18,358 nt of DNA from Flavobacterium sp. (lineage in GTDB: Bacteria > Bacteroidota > Bacteroidia > Flavobacteriales > Flavobacteriaceae). The stretch spans positions 1 through 18,358 of the forward strand of contig JADMKR010000184.1 of NCBI GenBank assembly GCA_015478765.1. Direction: 5' to 3'. The notes under the pieces were generated by a model. It saw only the letters and a program-made list of their open reading frames with translations. It ran no database searches and was not told where the DNA came from. This document shows, one piece after another, positions 1-7,826 of the stretch. The position numbers and the translations under genes are program-made. Positions within the stretch are counted from its first letter, which is position 1; each line of letters begins with the position of its first letter.

Positions 1-24
1 GGAGTTCGTGTGCTCTTCCGATCT
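1..24 (+). other. Illumina adapter remnant at contig end (not genomic)
   Basis: The first 24 bases match the Illumina TruSeq read-2 adapter. The first seven bases (GGAGTTC) match its middle part, and GTGTGCTCTTCCGATCT (8-24) matches its 3' end exactly. The four adapter bases AGAC between the two parts are missing. The aroC reading frame becomes recognisable immediately after base 24. This is an untrimmed library artefact at a contig edge, not biology. Confidence 0.95.
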
Positions 25-168
25 CTGAATGCTGATGGCCAACTCGTACCTATGAAGGGCAGAGGGCGGCATGATGCCTGTGTTGTTCCACGCGCAGTTC
101 CTATTGTTGAAGCAATGGCGGCGATCGTTTTGGCCGACTTTTATCTACTTAATAAACTTTATAAATAA
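25..168 (+). CDS. aroC: Chorismate synthase, C-terminal fragment
   Basis: This frame encodes the last 47 residues of chorismate synthase, which converts 5-enolpyruvylshikimate 3-phosphate to chorismate, the last step of the shikimate pathway. The fragment contains GRHDACVVPRAVPIVEAMAA, the signature of the AroC C-terminus (usually GRHDPCVVPR), and ends in LADFYLLNKLYK followed by TAA. The gene is cut by the contig end and adapter, so the flavin- and substrate-binding parts are not in the window. Its stop codon overlaps the next start by one base (TAATG), suggesting translational coupling to the transporter downstream. The frame runs on through bases 1-24, but that part is adapter. Confidence 0.93.
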   Translation: MNADGQLVPMKGRGRHDACVVPRAVPIVEAMAAIVLADFYLLNKLYK

Positions 169-1454
169 TGAGAATAGCGTTACATTGGAAAATCCTTATT
201 GGAATGGTTGCCGGACTGGTATTTGGATATTTGATGAAAAATATTGGTCAATCAGAATTGGTAGCCGACTGGGTAAAGCCCTTTGGAACTATTTTCATTA
301 ATTTGCTGAAAATGATAGCGGTGCCACTTATCGTAGTGTCGCTTATCAACGGCTTGGCCGATTTAAAAGATATATCGAAACTGTCGAAACTTGGAGGCCG
401 CACCATTGTACTTTATTTATTTACTACGATATGTGCGGTTTCACTCGGACTCCTATTGGCCAATGTTGTCAGTCCCGGAAGTTACATAAATGAAGAATCA
501 CGCCAGTCGCTCCTGACAAATTTCGCAGGAGATGCCGCGCAAAAAATTCAACTTGCCGAATCGGCTAAGAATCAGGGACCTTTACAACCGCTGGTTGACA
601 TAGTGCCCGAAAATGTATTTTTCGCGATGACCGATAACGCCAGTATGTTGCAGGTAATTTTGTTTGCTATCCTCATTGGTATCGGTTTGATTCTGATCGA
701 TCCCGAAAAAGCAGCGCCTGTCAGTAATTTCTTTAAAGGCTTCAATGATGTGATCTTGAAAATTATCGATATCATCATGATGGCAGCTCCAATTGGCGTA
801 TTTGCGTTAATGGCTGCGTTAATGGTCGAAATACCCGATTTTACAACGCTTCAGGCTTTGTTGGTCTACGCGCTGACGGTTGTGCTGGGCCTTCTTATAA
901 TGATATTTATATTGTATCCGGCATTGCTGATAATATTTGCGAAAGTGTCGCCAAAACGGTTCTTTTCGGCCATTATGCCTGCGCAATTATTGGCTTTTTC
1001 GACCAGTTCCAGTGCTGCTACCTTGCCGGTAACCATGGAACGCGTCACCGAACATTTAGGTGTTGATGAGGAAGTATCAAGCTTCGTATTACCACTGGGT
1101 GCAACCGTCAATATGGACGGAACCAGTTTATACCAAGCTGTCGCTGCGATTTTTATAGCTCAGGCAATGGGAATGGAATTGGATCTTGCCACTCAGTTGA
1201 TGATTATCGTTACAGCAACATTAGCATCAATCGGATCTGCCGCCGTACCAAGCGCGGGCATGGTGATGCTTGTCATTGTATTGGGTCAGGCGGGAATTCC
1301 TGAAGCCGGATTGGCATTGATATTTGCTATCGACCGACCGCTGGATATGATTCGAACAATGGTCAACGTCACCAGTGATGCTACCGTGGCGGCCATAGTC
1401 GCCAAATCGGTAAACAAGCTCCACGATCCTGCAGATTTACCCGAGTTACGATAG
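168..1454 (+). CDS. Dicarboxylate/amino acid:cation symporter (DAACS, GltP/DctA type)
   Basis: A 428-residue member of the SLC1/DAACS family, inner-membrane carriers that take up glutamate, aspartate or C4-dicarboxylates with Na+ or H+. Many hydrophobic segments span the protein. The HP1 serine-rich tip reads FSTSSSAATLP (about 277-287), and the TM7 cation-site motif NMDGTSLYQ is at 315-323. TM8 carries D389, D393, R396, T397, N400 and D404 with exactly the spacing of the substrate-site residues in the archaeal homologue GltPh. The arginine points to an acidic substrate. The usual NVTGD reads NVTSD here. Length is normal for the family. The start overlaps the aroC stop. The 3' end overlaps the convergent DCC gene by 9 bp with no terminator visible. 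Glutamate versus succinate/malate specificity cannot be decided from sequence. Confidence 0.93.
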   Translation: MRIALHWKILIGMVAGLVFGYLMKNIGQSELVADWVKPFGTIFINLLKMIAVPLIVVSLINGLADLKDISKLSKLGGRTIVLYLFTTICAVSLGLLLANVVSPGSYINEESRQSLLTNFAGDAAQKIQLAESAKNQGPLQPLVDIVPENVFFAMTDNASMLQVILFAILIGIGLILIDPEKAAPVSNFFKGFNDVILKIIDIIMMAAPIGVFALMAALMVEIPDFTTLQALLVYALTVVLGLLIMIFILYPALLIIFAKVSPKRFFSAIMPAQLLAFSTSSSAATLPVTMERVTEHLGVDEEVSSFVLPLGATVNMDGTSLYQAVAAIFIAQAMGMELDLATQLMIIVTATLASIGSAAVPSAGMVMLVIVLGQAGIPEAGLALIFAIDRPLDMIRTMVNVTSDATVAAIVAKSVNKLHDPADLPELR

Positions 1455-1868
1455 AAATTTCTTTTGGAGTCGGGGAGTGGGTATCGCGCATTCGTCTGTT
1501 TTTCCGTACCATTTATAGCGATTGCGCGCCACATAGTCGTAAATCGGGTTGCGTAGAAATGACGGTATCAGTTTGAAAATAATGCCAATACTGTGAATAC
1601 TTCCCAAATGCTTAGCGATCTCGATTGCCGCTGACGATTTGTAATAATAGGCCTGCCCGGGCTCATACAATACGATACTGTCGGTGTATTTTTCATCGGC
1701 GCCAATGTGTCGCAGAATTTTTTGCCCGATGTCCGATTGCAACGCCGCAAATCGGAATACATCCTTCTTATCACGATTTATAATATATCGTACCGATGAA
1801 TTGCAAAGATTGCAAACGCCGTCAAATAACACTATCTTTTTTCCTGCAGGCAATTCGCTTAGTTCCAT
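1446..1868 (-). CDS. Thiol-disulfide oxidoreductase, DCC family
   Basis: A 140-residue DCC-family protein (DUF393). The diagnostic FDGVCNLC is at residues 15-22, with D16, C19 and C22 forming the D-x-x-C-x-x-C signature, followed by RFAALQS and a C-terminal NRYKWYGK...C.IPTP block typical of the family. The fold is thioredoxin-like and the CxxC is expected to be redox-active, but no physiological substrate is established. I chose the ATG at 1868 because the DCC homology begins shortly after it. An in-frame ATG at 1931 would add 21 residues that overlap mutS2 and do not look like family sequence. Only one base separates this start from the mutS2 stop, so the two genes are probably co-transcribed and coupled. 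The 3' end overlaps the convergent symporter gene. Confidence 0.9.
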   Translation of the reverse strand: MELSELPAGKKIVLFDGVCNLCNSSVRYIINRDKKDVFRFAALQSDIGQKILRHIGADEKYTDSIVLYEPGQAYYYKSSAAIEIAKHLGSIHSIGIIFKLIPSFLRNPIYDYVARNRYKWYGKTDECAIPTPRLQKKFLS

Positions 1869-1869
1869 A

Positions 1870-4035
1870 TTATTTTTTTGCTTCGACCAATTCCAATTCG
1901 TCCATACTGACTTTAGACGTGAAAAGGCCATAATTCACAGTTGCTTTGTTTTTTTCTATCATGTCGATGCTGCCAATCGCCTTTCCGTCGATCATACGCA
2001 CCCGATCGCCCACTTTCAAAACTGCTTTTGGTTTGGGAGCGGCTATAGCTTTGATCTTCTTTTCCTTCTTTTCCTGCCGAATTTCCTCGACATGTACCGT
2101 CACTTCTTTAATAAGTTCCTTTTTCTTTTGTTCAGTAATTTTCTTTTCAACCGGCGTGCTCTTTTTTCGCTTCGAATTTTCTATCTCCACAATCCGGAGG
2201 AGTTCGCCGATGAGTTCCTTTTTGTTCTTGTTGTTATAATACTTATCGGCCAAATCTTCCAATTTTTGACCGAGGTAAATCGCCTTCTGATTGCTGTCAT
2301 ACAGTTCCTGATAACTCTCCAGTTTTTGCTTAATTTTTATATTGGTAGTCTCCAGCTTTTTTCCCTCTTCCCGGGCGCGGATTTCTTCCTCCTTAAGCGT
2401 TTGGGATGTTTTTTCGAGCTTGGACCGTTCCTTTTGCAATGTGGCAATCGTTTTGTCGAAGCGAACTTTGCCAACTTCAATCTTCTTTTTTGCCCTGTTG
2501 ATCAAACCGAACGGGATACCATTTTTCTGAGCAACTTCAAAAGTAAATGAACTTCCGGCCTGGCCAATGATTAGTTTATATAACGGTTCAAGGGTTTTTT
2601 CATCGAACAGCATGTTGCCGTTGGATGCATGTGGAAGTTCGTTCGCCAGTATCTTCAAATTCGAATAATGTGTCGTTATGATTCCGAATGCTTCCCTATG
2701 ATAGAACTCCTCAAGGAAGATTTCTGCCAAAGCGCCGCCAAGTTCAGGATCGGAACCGGTTCCAAATTCGTCGATGAGGAATAATGTCCGTGCATTGCAC
2801 TTTTTCAGAAAGTAATTCATGTTTTTGAGGCGGTAGCTATACGTACTCAAATGATTTTCAATCGATTGGTTGTCACCGATATCCGTCAGAATCCGATCAA
2901 ATAGAAAAGTTTCACTGCGTTCGTGTACCGGAATCAACATGCCGCTTTGAAGCATCAGCTGAAGTAAACCGACCGTCTTTAATGAAATCGTCTTACCGCC
3001 TGCATTGGGCCCTGAAATCACTATTATTCGGTTATCCTGCGTCAATTCCAGTGTTTGCGGATAAGTTTTCTCTTTCTTCGCTTTGTTGGTCAAATACAAA
3101 ATTGGATGGTAAGCATCACGAAAATACAGACGCCGTTCGTCGCTGATCGTCGGCATGATGCCGTTTATTTTATTGGCATATTTTGCCTTGGCAGCAATGA
3201 CATCGATATCACCCAAATAATCCTGATACTGTACCAGTAACGGAAGATAAGGCCTGATTTTATTGGAAAGTTGCTTGAGTATGCGGCGTATTTCTTCCTT
3301 CTCCTCGTATTCCAGATTACTCAATTCCCGGGAATACTTCAATGTTGCCTCGGGTTCAATGTAGGCGATGCTCCCGGTTTTCGAACTCCCAAGGATAGAA
3401 CCTTTAACTTTGCGGCGATACATGTTCAGCACAGCCAAAACACGCCGATTCTGAACAAAGCTTTCTTTTATATCGTCCAGAAAGCCTTGCGAATGATAAT
3501 TGGTCAGTGCTGCGCCAAAACTCTGGTTGACCTTGATCCGGACACCATTCATATCGCGCCGGATGCCTTCCAGAGCAGGCGACGCAGCGTCTTTAATCTC
3601 ACCATATTTATCGACAATGGCATCGATCTGTCTAATAATGTCCTGGGTATATTCAACGGCAGCAGCCTTTGTGCTCAACTGAGGATAATAGTCGTCAAAC
3701 TTTTTAAAGAAAAGCAACAAGGTATTTACGGTTTCCGATATGGTGGCAATTTTCCGAAAACCGGTCGATTCCAAAAAGCTGTCTTCGATACCAAGAAATT
3801 TAACTTCGTACGCAATGGACTCGAAACCATGATTGGGAATAGCATTGTTGTTTTGGTAAGAAGAAACATATTCTGATGTTTCATGCAGTGCAGCCATCAA
3901 CGATTCTTTATCGCGAAATGGCTTTATCTGAAGCGACTTTTCCTGTCCCGCCTCGGTATTGCACAAGTTCGAGATGGTTTCTAATATAGTGGGAAATTGC
4001 AGATCCTGCAACGTTTTTTCAGTTATGGTGGTCAT
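1870..4035 (-). CDS. mutS2: MutS2-type ATPase lacking the Smr domain
   Basis: A 721-residue MutS-superfamily ATPase. Order: N-terminal MutS2 core (1-300), Walker A GPNAGGKT (342-349), Walker B LFLIDEFGTGSD (418-429), GIITTHYS (451-458), a long Lys/Glu-rich coiled coil (about 510-645), then a KOW-like segment (about 670-720) ending in LELVEAKK. MutS2 proteins act in suppression of recombination or, in firmicutes, in rescue of collided ribosomes. The canonical protein is about 780 residues and ends in an Smr nuclease domain. Here the protein stops right after the KOW-like part, so the nuclease module is absent. As far as I know, short forms like this are common in Flavobacteriia. The gene is divergent from ung and followed one base later by the DCC gene. 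Confidence 0.93.
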   Translation of the reverse strand: MTTITEKTLQDLQFPTILETISNLCNTEAGQEKSLQIKPFRDKESLMAALHETSEYVSSYQNNNAIPNHGFESIAYEVKFLGIEDSFLESTGFRKIATISETVNTLLLFFKKFDDYYPQLSTKAAAVEYTQDIIRQIDAIVDKYGEIKDAASPALEGIRRDMNGVRIKVNQSFGAALTNYHSQGFLDDIKESFVQNRRVLAVLNMYRRKVKGSILGSSKTGSIAYIEPEATLKYSRELSNLEYEEKEEIRRILKQLSNKIRPYLPLLVQYQDYLGDIDVIAAKAKYANKINGIMPTISDERRLYFRDAYHPILYLTNKAKKEKTYPQTLELTQDNRIIVISGPNAGGKTISLKTVGLLQLMLQSGMLIPVHERSETFLFDRILTDIGDNQSIENHLSTYSYRLKNMNYFLKKCNARTLFLIDEFGTGSDPELGGALAEIFLEEFYHREAFGIITTHYSNLKILANELPHASNGNMLFDEKTLEPLYKLIIGQAGSSFTFEVAQKNGIPFGLINRAKKKIEVGKVRFDKTIATLQKERSKLEKTSQTLKEEEIRAREEGKKLETTNIKIKQKLESYQELYDSNQKAIYLGQKLEDLADKYYNNKNKKELIGELLRIVEIENSKRKKSTPVEKKITEQKKKELIKEVTVHVEEIRQEKKEKKIKAIAAPKPKAVLKVGDRVRMIDGKAIGSIDMIEKNKATVNYGLFTSKVSMDELELVEAKK

Positions 4036-4058
4036 TAATGTGGATGCAATTTTATATG

Positions 4059-4066
4059 CAAATTTA
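4059..4066 (-). promoter_or_regulatory. Putative -7 box for mutS2
   Basis: On the minus strand this reads TAAATTTG, a full match to the Bacteroidota -7 consensus TAnnTTTG, 23 bases upstream of the mutS2 ATG. I see no clear TTG at the expected -33 position, so the call rests on one box and its location. Confidence 0.45.
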
Positions 4067-4111
4067 GCTAAAAATCGGCCAGCTCGGTGATCGCCGCTTA
4101 TAAGGATTTGT

Positions 4112-4119
4112 TATATTTG
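4112..4119 (+). promoter_or_regulatory. Putative -7 box for ung
   Basis: TATATTTG matches the Bacteroidota -7 consensus TAnnTTTG and ends 14 bases before the ung ATG, which would give a very short leader. No convincing -33 TTG is visible upstream. The mutS2 and ung boxes lie back to back in a 98-base divergent intergenic region. Confidence 0.45.
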
Positions 4120-4133
4120 AAAAACTCTCCATT

Positions 4134-4799
4134 ATGCTGCCACCGCTCGAATCGTCGTGGAATGAAAGACTTTCGGATGAATTCTCAAAACCGTATTTTA
4201 AATCGCTTTCAGATTTTGTGGATACCGAATATGAAAACTACACCTGCTACCCGCCGAAAGAGCAAATTTTCGCTGCTTTTGACCGATGCAGTTTCGATAG
4301 TGTCAAAGTTGTGATAATAGGGCAGGATCCATATCACGGCCCCGGGCAGGCGCATGGCTTGTGTTTTTCGGTAAACGATGGCATAAAGTTTCCACCGTCG
4401 CTCAGGAATATTTTTATCGAAATTTCAAATGATACAGGATCTTCGCTTCCTACTTCGGGGAATTTAGAACGCTGGGCAGATCAGGGTGTATTGCTGCTGA
4501 ATTCAGTTCTCAGTGTCCGTGAAAATTCGGCCGGAAGCCATTCGAAAAAAGGCTGGGAAGAATTCACCGATGCGGTCATCAAAATAATTTCTGAACGTCG
4601 AGAATTCATCGTATTCATGCTGTGGGGAAGCTACGCCAAGAAAAAAGGAAAATTTATAGATAGAACACGACACTGCGTACTGGAATCGGGCCACCCATCG
4701 CCATTGAGCGCGAACCAGAAGTTGTGGTTCTCGTGTGCACACTTCAGCCAGGCAAATAAGTATCTGCAAAAGCATGGAATATTACCAATACAATGGTAA
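4134..4799 (+). CDS. ung: Uracil-DNA glycosylase, family 1
   Basis: A 221-residue family-1 UDG, which removes uracil from DNA by cleaving the N-glycosidic bond, the first step of base excision repair. The water-activating motif GQDPYHGPGQAHGLCFSV is at 63-80, with D65 the expected catalytic aspartate. VLLLNSVLSV follows at 119-128, and the minor-groove loop HPSPLS at 187-192 has H187 as the second catalytic residue. The C-terminal FSQANKYLQKHG matches the family ending. Length is standard. The ATG at 4134 fits because SSWNERLSDEF, the usual UDG N-terminus, follows directly. The stop codon abuts the stop of the convergent lipoprotein gene with no bases between. A divergent neighbour, mutS2, also belongs to DNA maintenance. 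Confidence 0.97.
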   Translation: MLPPLESSWNERLSDEFSKPYFKSLSDFVDTEYENYTCYPPKEQIFAAFDRCSFDSVKVVIIGQDPYHGPGQAHGLCFSVNDGIKFPPSLRNIFIEISNDTGSSLPTSGNLERWADQGVLLLNSVLSVRENSAGSHSKKGWEEFTDAVIKIISERREFIVFMLWGSYAKKKGKFIDRTRHCVLESGHPSPLSANQKLWFSCAHFSQANKYLQKHGILPIQW

Positions 4800-5381
4800 T
4801 TATTCAACAATGAAATTAAAGTAACCGGCACTATCGAGACCATTGACCGTACTTGCAATATTAAGACGCAAGTGATTCCCCGGACTTTCAGAACGTAATT
4901 CAACCTTATCAGTAGATGTACTGTTATAGCCAAAACTCAGTCGGTGTTCTCCGCTTTCTGTAAGACGAAGTCCGCCCCGAAAGTAGTATTCTTCCGCCAC
5001 CGCATCATATTGAAGTCCGGCGAGGATAAACGAACCTGCATCGGCAATTCCGTGATCGGCCACAAAACGGTTTTGGAGTTCGACATACTGCCAACTGCCG
5101 TCATTTTGTTTCCGTTCAAGAAGAAAGGAAAACACAAAACGTTCAGCATTTCCGGTGGTTTGGCGAACATCCAGAAGATTTGATTGTCCGATTTCATTCA
5201 CTAACCGGGGAACCAGTGCCCGAACATACAATACGTTATCAATCGTATAATTTCCCTGAGTCTCAATCTCGACAAGATTGGCCGCTTCTATATTGGATTC
5301 GTTGTAGAAACCGTCGTCATTTGTATTGCAGCCAAAAGCAAGTAAGGCAAACAAAGACACTAAATATATTTTCTTGAACAT
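4800..5381 (-). CDS. Predicted lipoprotein of unknown function
   Basis: A 193-residue secreted protein. The N-terminus has two lysines, a hydrophobic stretch and the lipobox LLAFGC (about residues 13-18), so it should be lipidated at the cysteine. CNTNDD after the cysteine is typical of Bacteroidota lipoproteins, which often reach the outer membrane or cell surface. The rest is soluble, without repeats or catalytic motifs, and alternates polar and hydrophobic residues as beta-rich proteins do. I do not recognise the family. It lies 13 bases downstream of the barrel-protein gene and is probably co-transcribed with it, which suggests a shared envelope role. The 3' end abuts the stop of ung, and no terminator hairpin is visible. 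Confidence 0.8.
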   Translation of the reverse strand: MFKKIYLVSLFALLAFGCNTNDDGFYNESNIEAANLVEIETQGNYTIDNVLYVRALVPRLVNEIGQSNLLDVRQTTGNAERFVFSFLLERKQNDGSWQYVELQNRFVADHGIADAGSFILAGLQYDAVAEEYYFRGGLRLTESGEHRLSFGYNSTSTDKVELRSESPGNHLRLNIASTVNGLDSAGYFNFIVE

Positions 5382-5394
5382 AATTACTTTATTA

Positions 5395-5961
5395 TTAAAA
5401 TCTGTATCCTACACTTAAGCCAACGCGTGAAACAACATCCGGGCTTTTATCCCTGTCGAGCAAGTTCGTTCCGAAGCCCACTAAAAACTCGGCTGCAAAC
5501 TTATCATTAAAGTACATTTTATAACCGAGCGCACCACCCAGTGCAATGTCGAAATAGTCATCTTTCTGAATAGTATAGTAGCCGTTGCCGGTTTCATTGG
5601 TCAAACGTACGGTTTCACGAAAATCACCGGCGTTGGCAGATGCAAATATTTCGGCAAAATAGAAACGTTGCTGACCTTTTGACAAGTTATATCGCACAAA
5701 TGGTAAAACTTCGTATTTCGGAAGTGTACTGCGGTACCCGCTATCGAAATCGTCATTTATTTTTTTGCTGTCAGAATAACCAACGGTAACTCCGATTGAG
5801 AAATCCTTATTTAGAAAGCGTTCGTAACTAACATTCAGCTTCGAAAATGCGACAATCGAAAGTACATCTATTCTGAACTCATTGTTTTTAATGGGTGCTG
5901 GATCGTCTTGTGCGGCAGCAAATATTGGCAGAAGTAAAAGAATGCAGATTACTTTTTTCAT
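5395..5961 (-). CDS. Small outer-membrane beta-barrel protein
   Basis: A 188-residue protein with a signal peptide of about 17 residues (MKK, hydrophobic core, AAAQ cleavage region). The mature part shows alternating hydrophobic and polar strands with many aromatic residues (KLNVSYERF, FSIGVTVGYS, EVLPFVRYNL, ALGGALGYKMYF, VSRVGLSVGYRF). It ends in a C-terminal phenylalanine, the signal recognised by the BAM machinery. Length fits an eight-stranded OmpA/OmpX-like or DUF3575-like barrel with no periplasmic domain. Function is unknown; small barrels of this type are usually structural or adhesive. It lies 55 bases after the transglutaminase-like gene and 13 bases before the lipoprotein gene. 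Confidence 0.82.
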   Translation of the reverse strand: MKKVICILLLLPIFAAAQDDPAPIKNNEFRIDVLSIVAFSKLNVSYERFLNKDFSIGVTVGYSDSKKINDDFDSGYRSTLPKYEVLPFVRYNLSKGQQRFYFAEIFASANAGDFRETVRLTNETGNGYYTIQKDDYFDIALGGALGYKMYFNDKFAAEFLVGFGTNLLDRDKSPDVVSRVGLSVGYRF

Positions 5962-6016
5962 AAATGTTGGAATTGGCAGCTAATATATAAAAAAGGTGAA
6001 GGAGTTGAGCAATAAA

Positions 6017-6949
6017 TCAGTTAAGGGTAAGCGCACCAAGTATCTCCTCGCGAAGGAATGGACCGCCCGGGTATTTCGCAGTATAATCAAGATTTAACCA
6101 TACCTGTCCGCGTTCATCGATATGATAGTGCAAGGTTTTACCGGCACTTTCTTCTACAAAAAGCACTTTTTTGATCAGGTAGTTGATGGTTTCCAAATCA
6201 TTTTTATTACCGATGAGGATTTCAGGATATATATGACCGCCTGTGTGGATCAGTCGCGGAATACCGCCGATAGATTTTACGGCGGCAACCATCATAATGG
6301 CATGGTCATCACAATCGCCCGAAAAGTGGGCCAAAGATTCAGTTGCTTTTGCAATATATTCCCTGCCTTTGGGATCGCTGACGTAGTTCCACCGTCCGTT
6401 TACTTCTTTAAAAACAGCAAAACACTGAATCAGCGTGCTGTATTCGCCATAGCCTTTAACATCGCGAAAATTTTTGGCAGTAGCCGTGATGGCAAAATTC
6501 CGCACCCGCGGATTGTCGTATTCGACCGCCTTGATGATTTTGCTTTTGTTTGGAAAAGGAAGTAATCGGGAGATGATTATATCCTGCGGATTGGGATTGT
6601 CGATCATCGCATAAATCATGTACCGATAATCTTCATATACGCTGTTGAATCCATATTCGTCAACAATGCTGCCGTAAGCCAGCGCCAGAAGATAAAGTGC
6701 TATGCAAATAATGATGATTCGCCGTAGCAAACGCAAAATTAGCTGGATGACTACTAACAACAGAATAAACAGGAAAATCCGATCCACCTGATAAGGCCAT
6801 TGCGGATCAATCGTATTCTGATGGATGATGATGAAAATCGGGATGGCAATCAGTAGATTCAACAGGAAAATGATAACCATATCCCATGGTTTCTTAACCT
6901 GCAGCTTGTCGAATGCTTTTCGATACTGAATCTCACTTAGTTTTACCAT
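6017..6949 (-). CDS. Membrane-anchored transglutaminase-like protein
   Basis: A 310-residue protein with a short charged N-terminus, three hydrophobic segments (about 24-42, 57-73 and 78-93) and then a soluble transglutaminase-like domain. The papain-like triad is visible as C213 in SGDCDDHA, H239 in GGHIYPE and D288 in WLNLDYT. Bacterial proteins of this superfamily are mostly proteases or peptide-modifying enzymes rather than crosslinkers. The substrate here is unknown. Membrane topology is not certain, so the catalytic domain could face either side. It ends 55 bases before the outer-membrane barrel gene and starts 24 bases after the binding-protein gene, inside a same-strand run. The triad is intact, so activity is plausible. 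Confidence 0.85.
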   Translation of the reverse strand: MVKLSEIQYRKAFDKLQVKKPWDMVIIFLLNLLIAIPIFIIIHQNTIDPQWPYQVDRIFLFILLLVVIQLILRLLRRIIIICIALYLLALAYGSIVDEYGFNSVYEDYRYMIYAMIDNPNPQDIIISRLLPFPNKSKIIKAVEYDNPRVRNFAITATAKNFRDVKGYGEYSTLIQCFAVFKEVNGRWNYVSDPKGREYIAKATESLAHFSGDCDDHAIMMVAAVKSIGGIPRLIHTGGHIYPEILIGNKNDLETINYLIKKVLFVEESAGKTLHYHIDERGQVWLNLDYTAKYPGGPFLREEILGALTLN

Positions 6950-6973
6950 CCGGAAACTTGCGGCCGACGCATT

Positions 6974-7822
6974 TTAGCTGTGAACGATCTCAGCAAAAGT
7001 ACCCTTTTTATCAATAACCTTAAGCTGTAGCAGTTGATTTTGAATTATGTTTAACAGGGCTTCATCGGGAATTTGCTGCGACCATTCGGTGAGTGACAAC
7101 CATTCGGTTACATCGCTTGGTTTCTGTCCAAAACGCGCTGCAATCTCATTACTGATCTCGGGAATTTCTTTAAACGAAGACGTTTTTTTATTTATAATAT
7201 CGAGCATTTGTCTAATCAAATCCGGTTTCTGCAGAAGAATTTCATTCCTGACCGCAATCACGAAGCTCGGCCAAGGCGTGAGGCAATCACCAAGGCGCCT
7301 AAAAACACCCGAATCTACCAGCGGCTTTGTCATAAACCGCTCCCACATGAAATAGTCGGCCGTACCATTGCTTAACGCGGTTACAGCGCCGTCAATCGTA
7401 TGTACGGTTTCAAATTGGAGCGTATCGGTTTTCCAATTCTGATTGGCCGCGTTTACAAATGCCATTAGTTGTGATCCTGAACCGGGCCGGCTGATAGCGA
7501 CCTTAGCCTCCTTGAGATCCTCAATCGTCTGAAATTGGGAGTTTGCATCGACATGTATTCCCCAAATAAGAGGGCTTTCAACATATACCTGTACGATTTT
7601 GGACGGATTTCCGTTAAGGATGTCTTTTATGATGCCTTCTGTTAGAATAACGGCCACATCCGTTTCGGCATCGCGCAACATTTGACAAAGTTTTCCCGTG
7701 CCTTCCGGAACATCGGTCCAATATAGATCAATTCCTACATCGGCAAATTCTTGGTTTTCAAGGGCCAGTTTCCAAGGCAAATTAAAATGTTCAGGAACAC
7801 CGGCAATTTTCAATGTATCCAT
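6974..7822 (-). CDS. Ca3427-like type-2 periplasmic-binding-fold protein, probably cytosolic
   Basis: A 282-residue protein with the type-2 periplasmic-binding fold, most like the Ca3427 subgroup named after a Candida albicans protein. Recognisable blocks are GVPEHFNLPW (8-17), DVPEGTGKLCQMLR (37-50), DVAVILTEGI (55-64), VESPLIWGIHV (81-91) and the ligand-loop motif SRPGSGSQLMAF (111-122). There is no signal peptide or lipobox, and no ABC permease or ATPase gene lies nearby, so it is unlikely to be a transport component. It more likely binds a small metabolite in the cytoplasm. Only 4 bases separate it from the upstream nucleoside phosphorylase gene, pointing to a joint role in nucleoside or base metabolism. 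The ligand is unknown. Confidence 0.8.
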   Translation of the reverse strand: MDTLKIAGVPEHFNLPWKLALENQEFADVGIDLYWTDVPEGTGKLCQMLRDAETDVAVILTEGIIKDILNGNPSKIVQVYVESPLIWGIHVDANSQFQTIEDLKEAKVAISRPGSGSQLMAFVNAANQNWKTDTLQFETVHTIDGAVTALSNGTADYFMWERFMTKPLVDSGVFRRLGDCLTPWPSFVIAVRNEILLQKPDLIRQMLDIINKKTSSFKEIPEISNEIAARFGQKPSDVTEWLSLTEWSQQIPDEALLNIIQNQLLQLKVIDKKGTFAEIVHS

Positions 7823-7826
7823 AATT

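Noticed and set aside
1684..2550. Long plus-strand open frame (288 codons) rich in Phe and Leu, with further plus-strand frames up to 3876
   Set aside because: These are antisense to mutS2, whose protein is clearly conserved end to end. The Phe/Leu-rich composition comes from the complement of Lys/Glu-rich coiled-coil codons.
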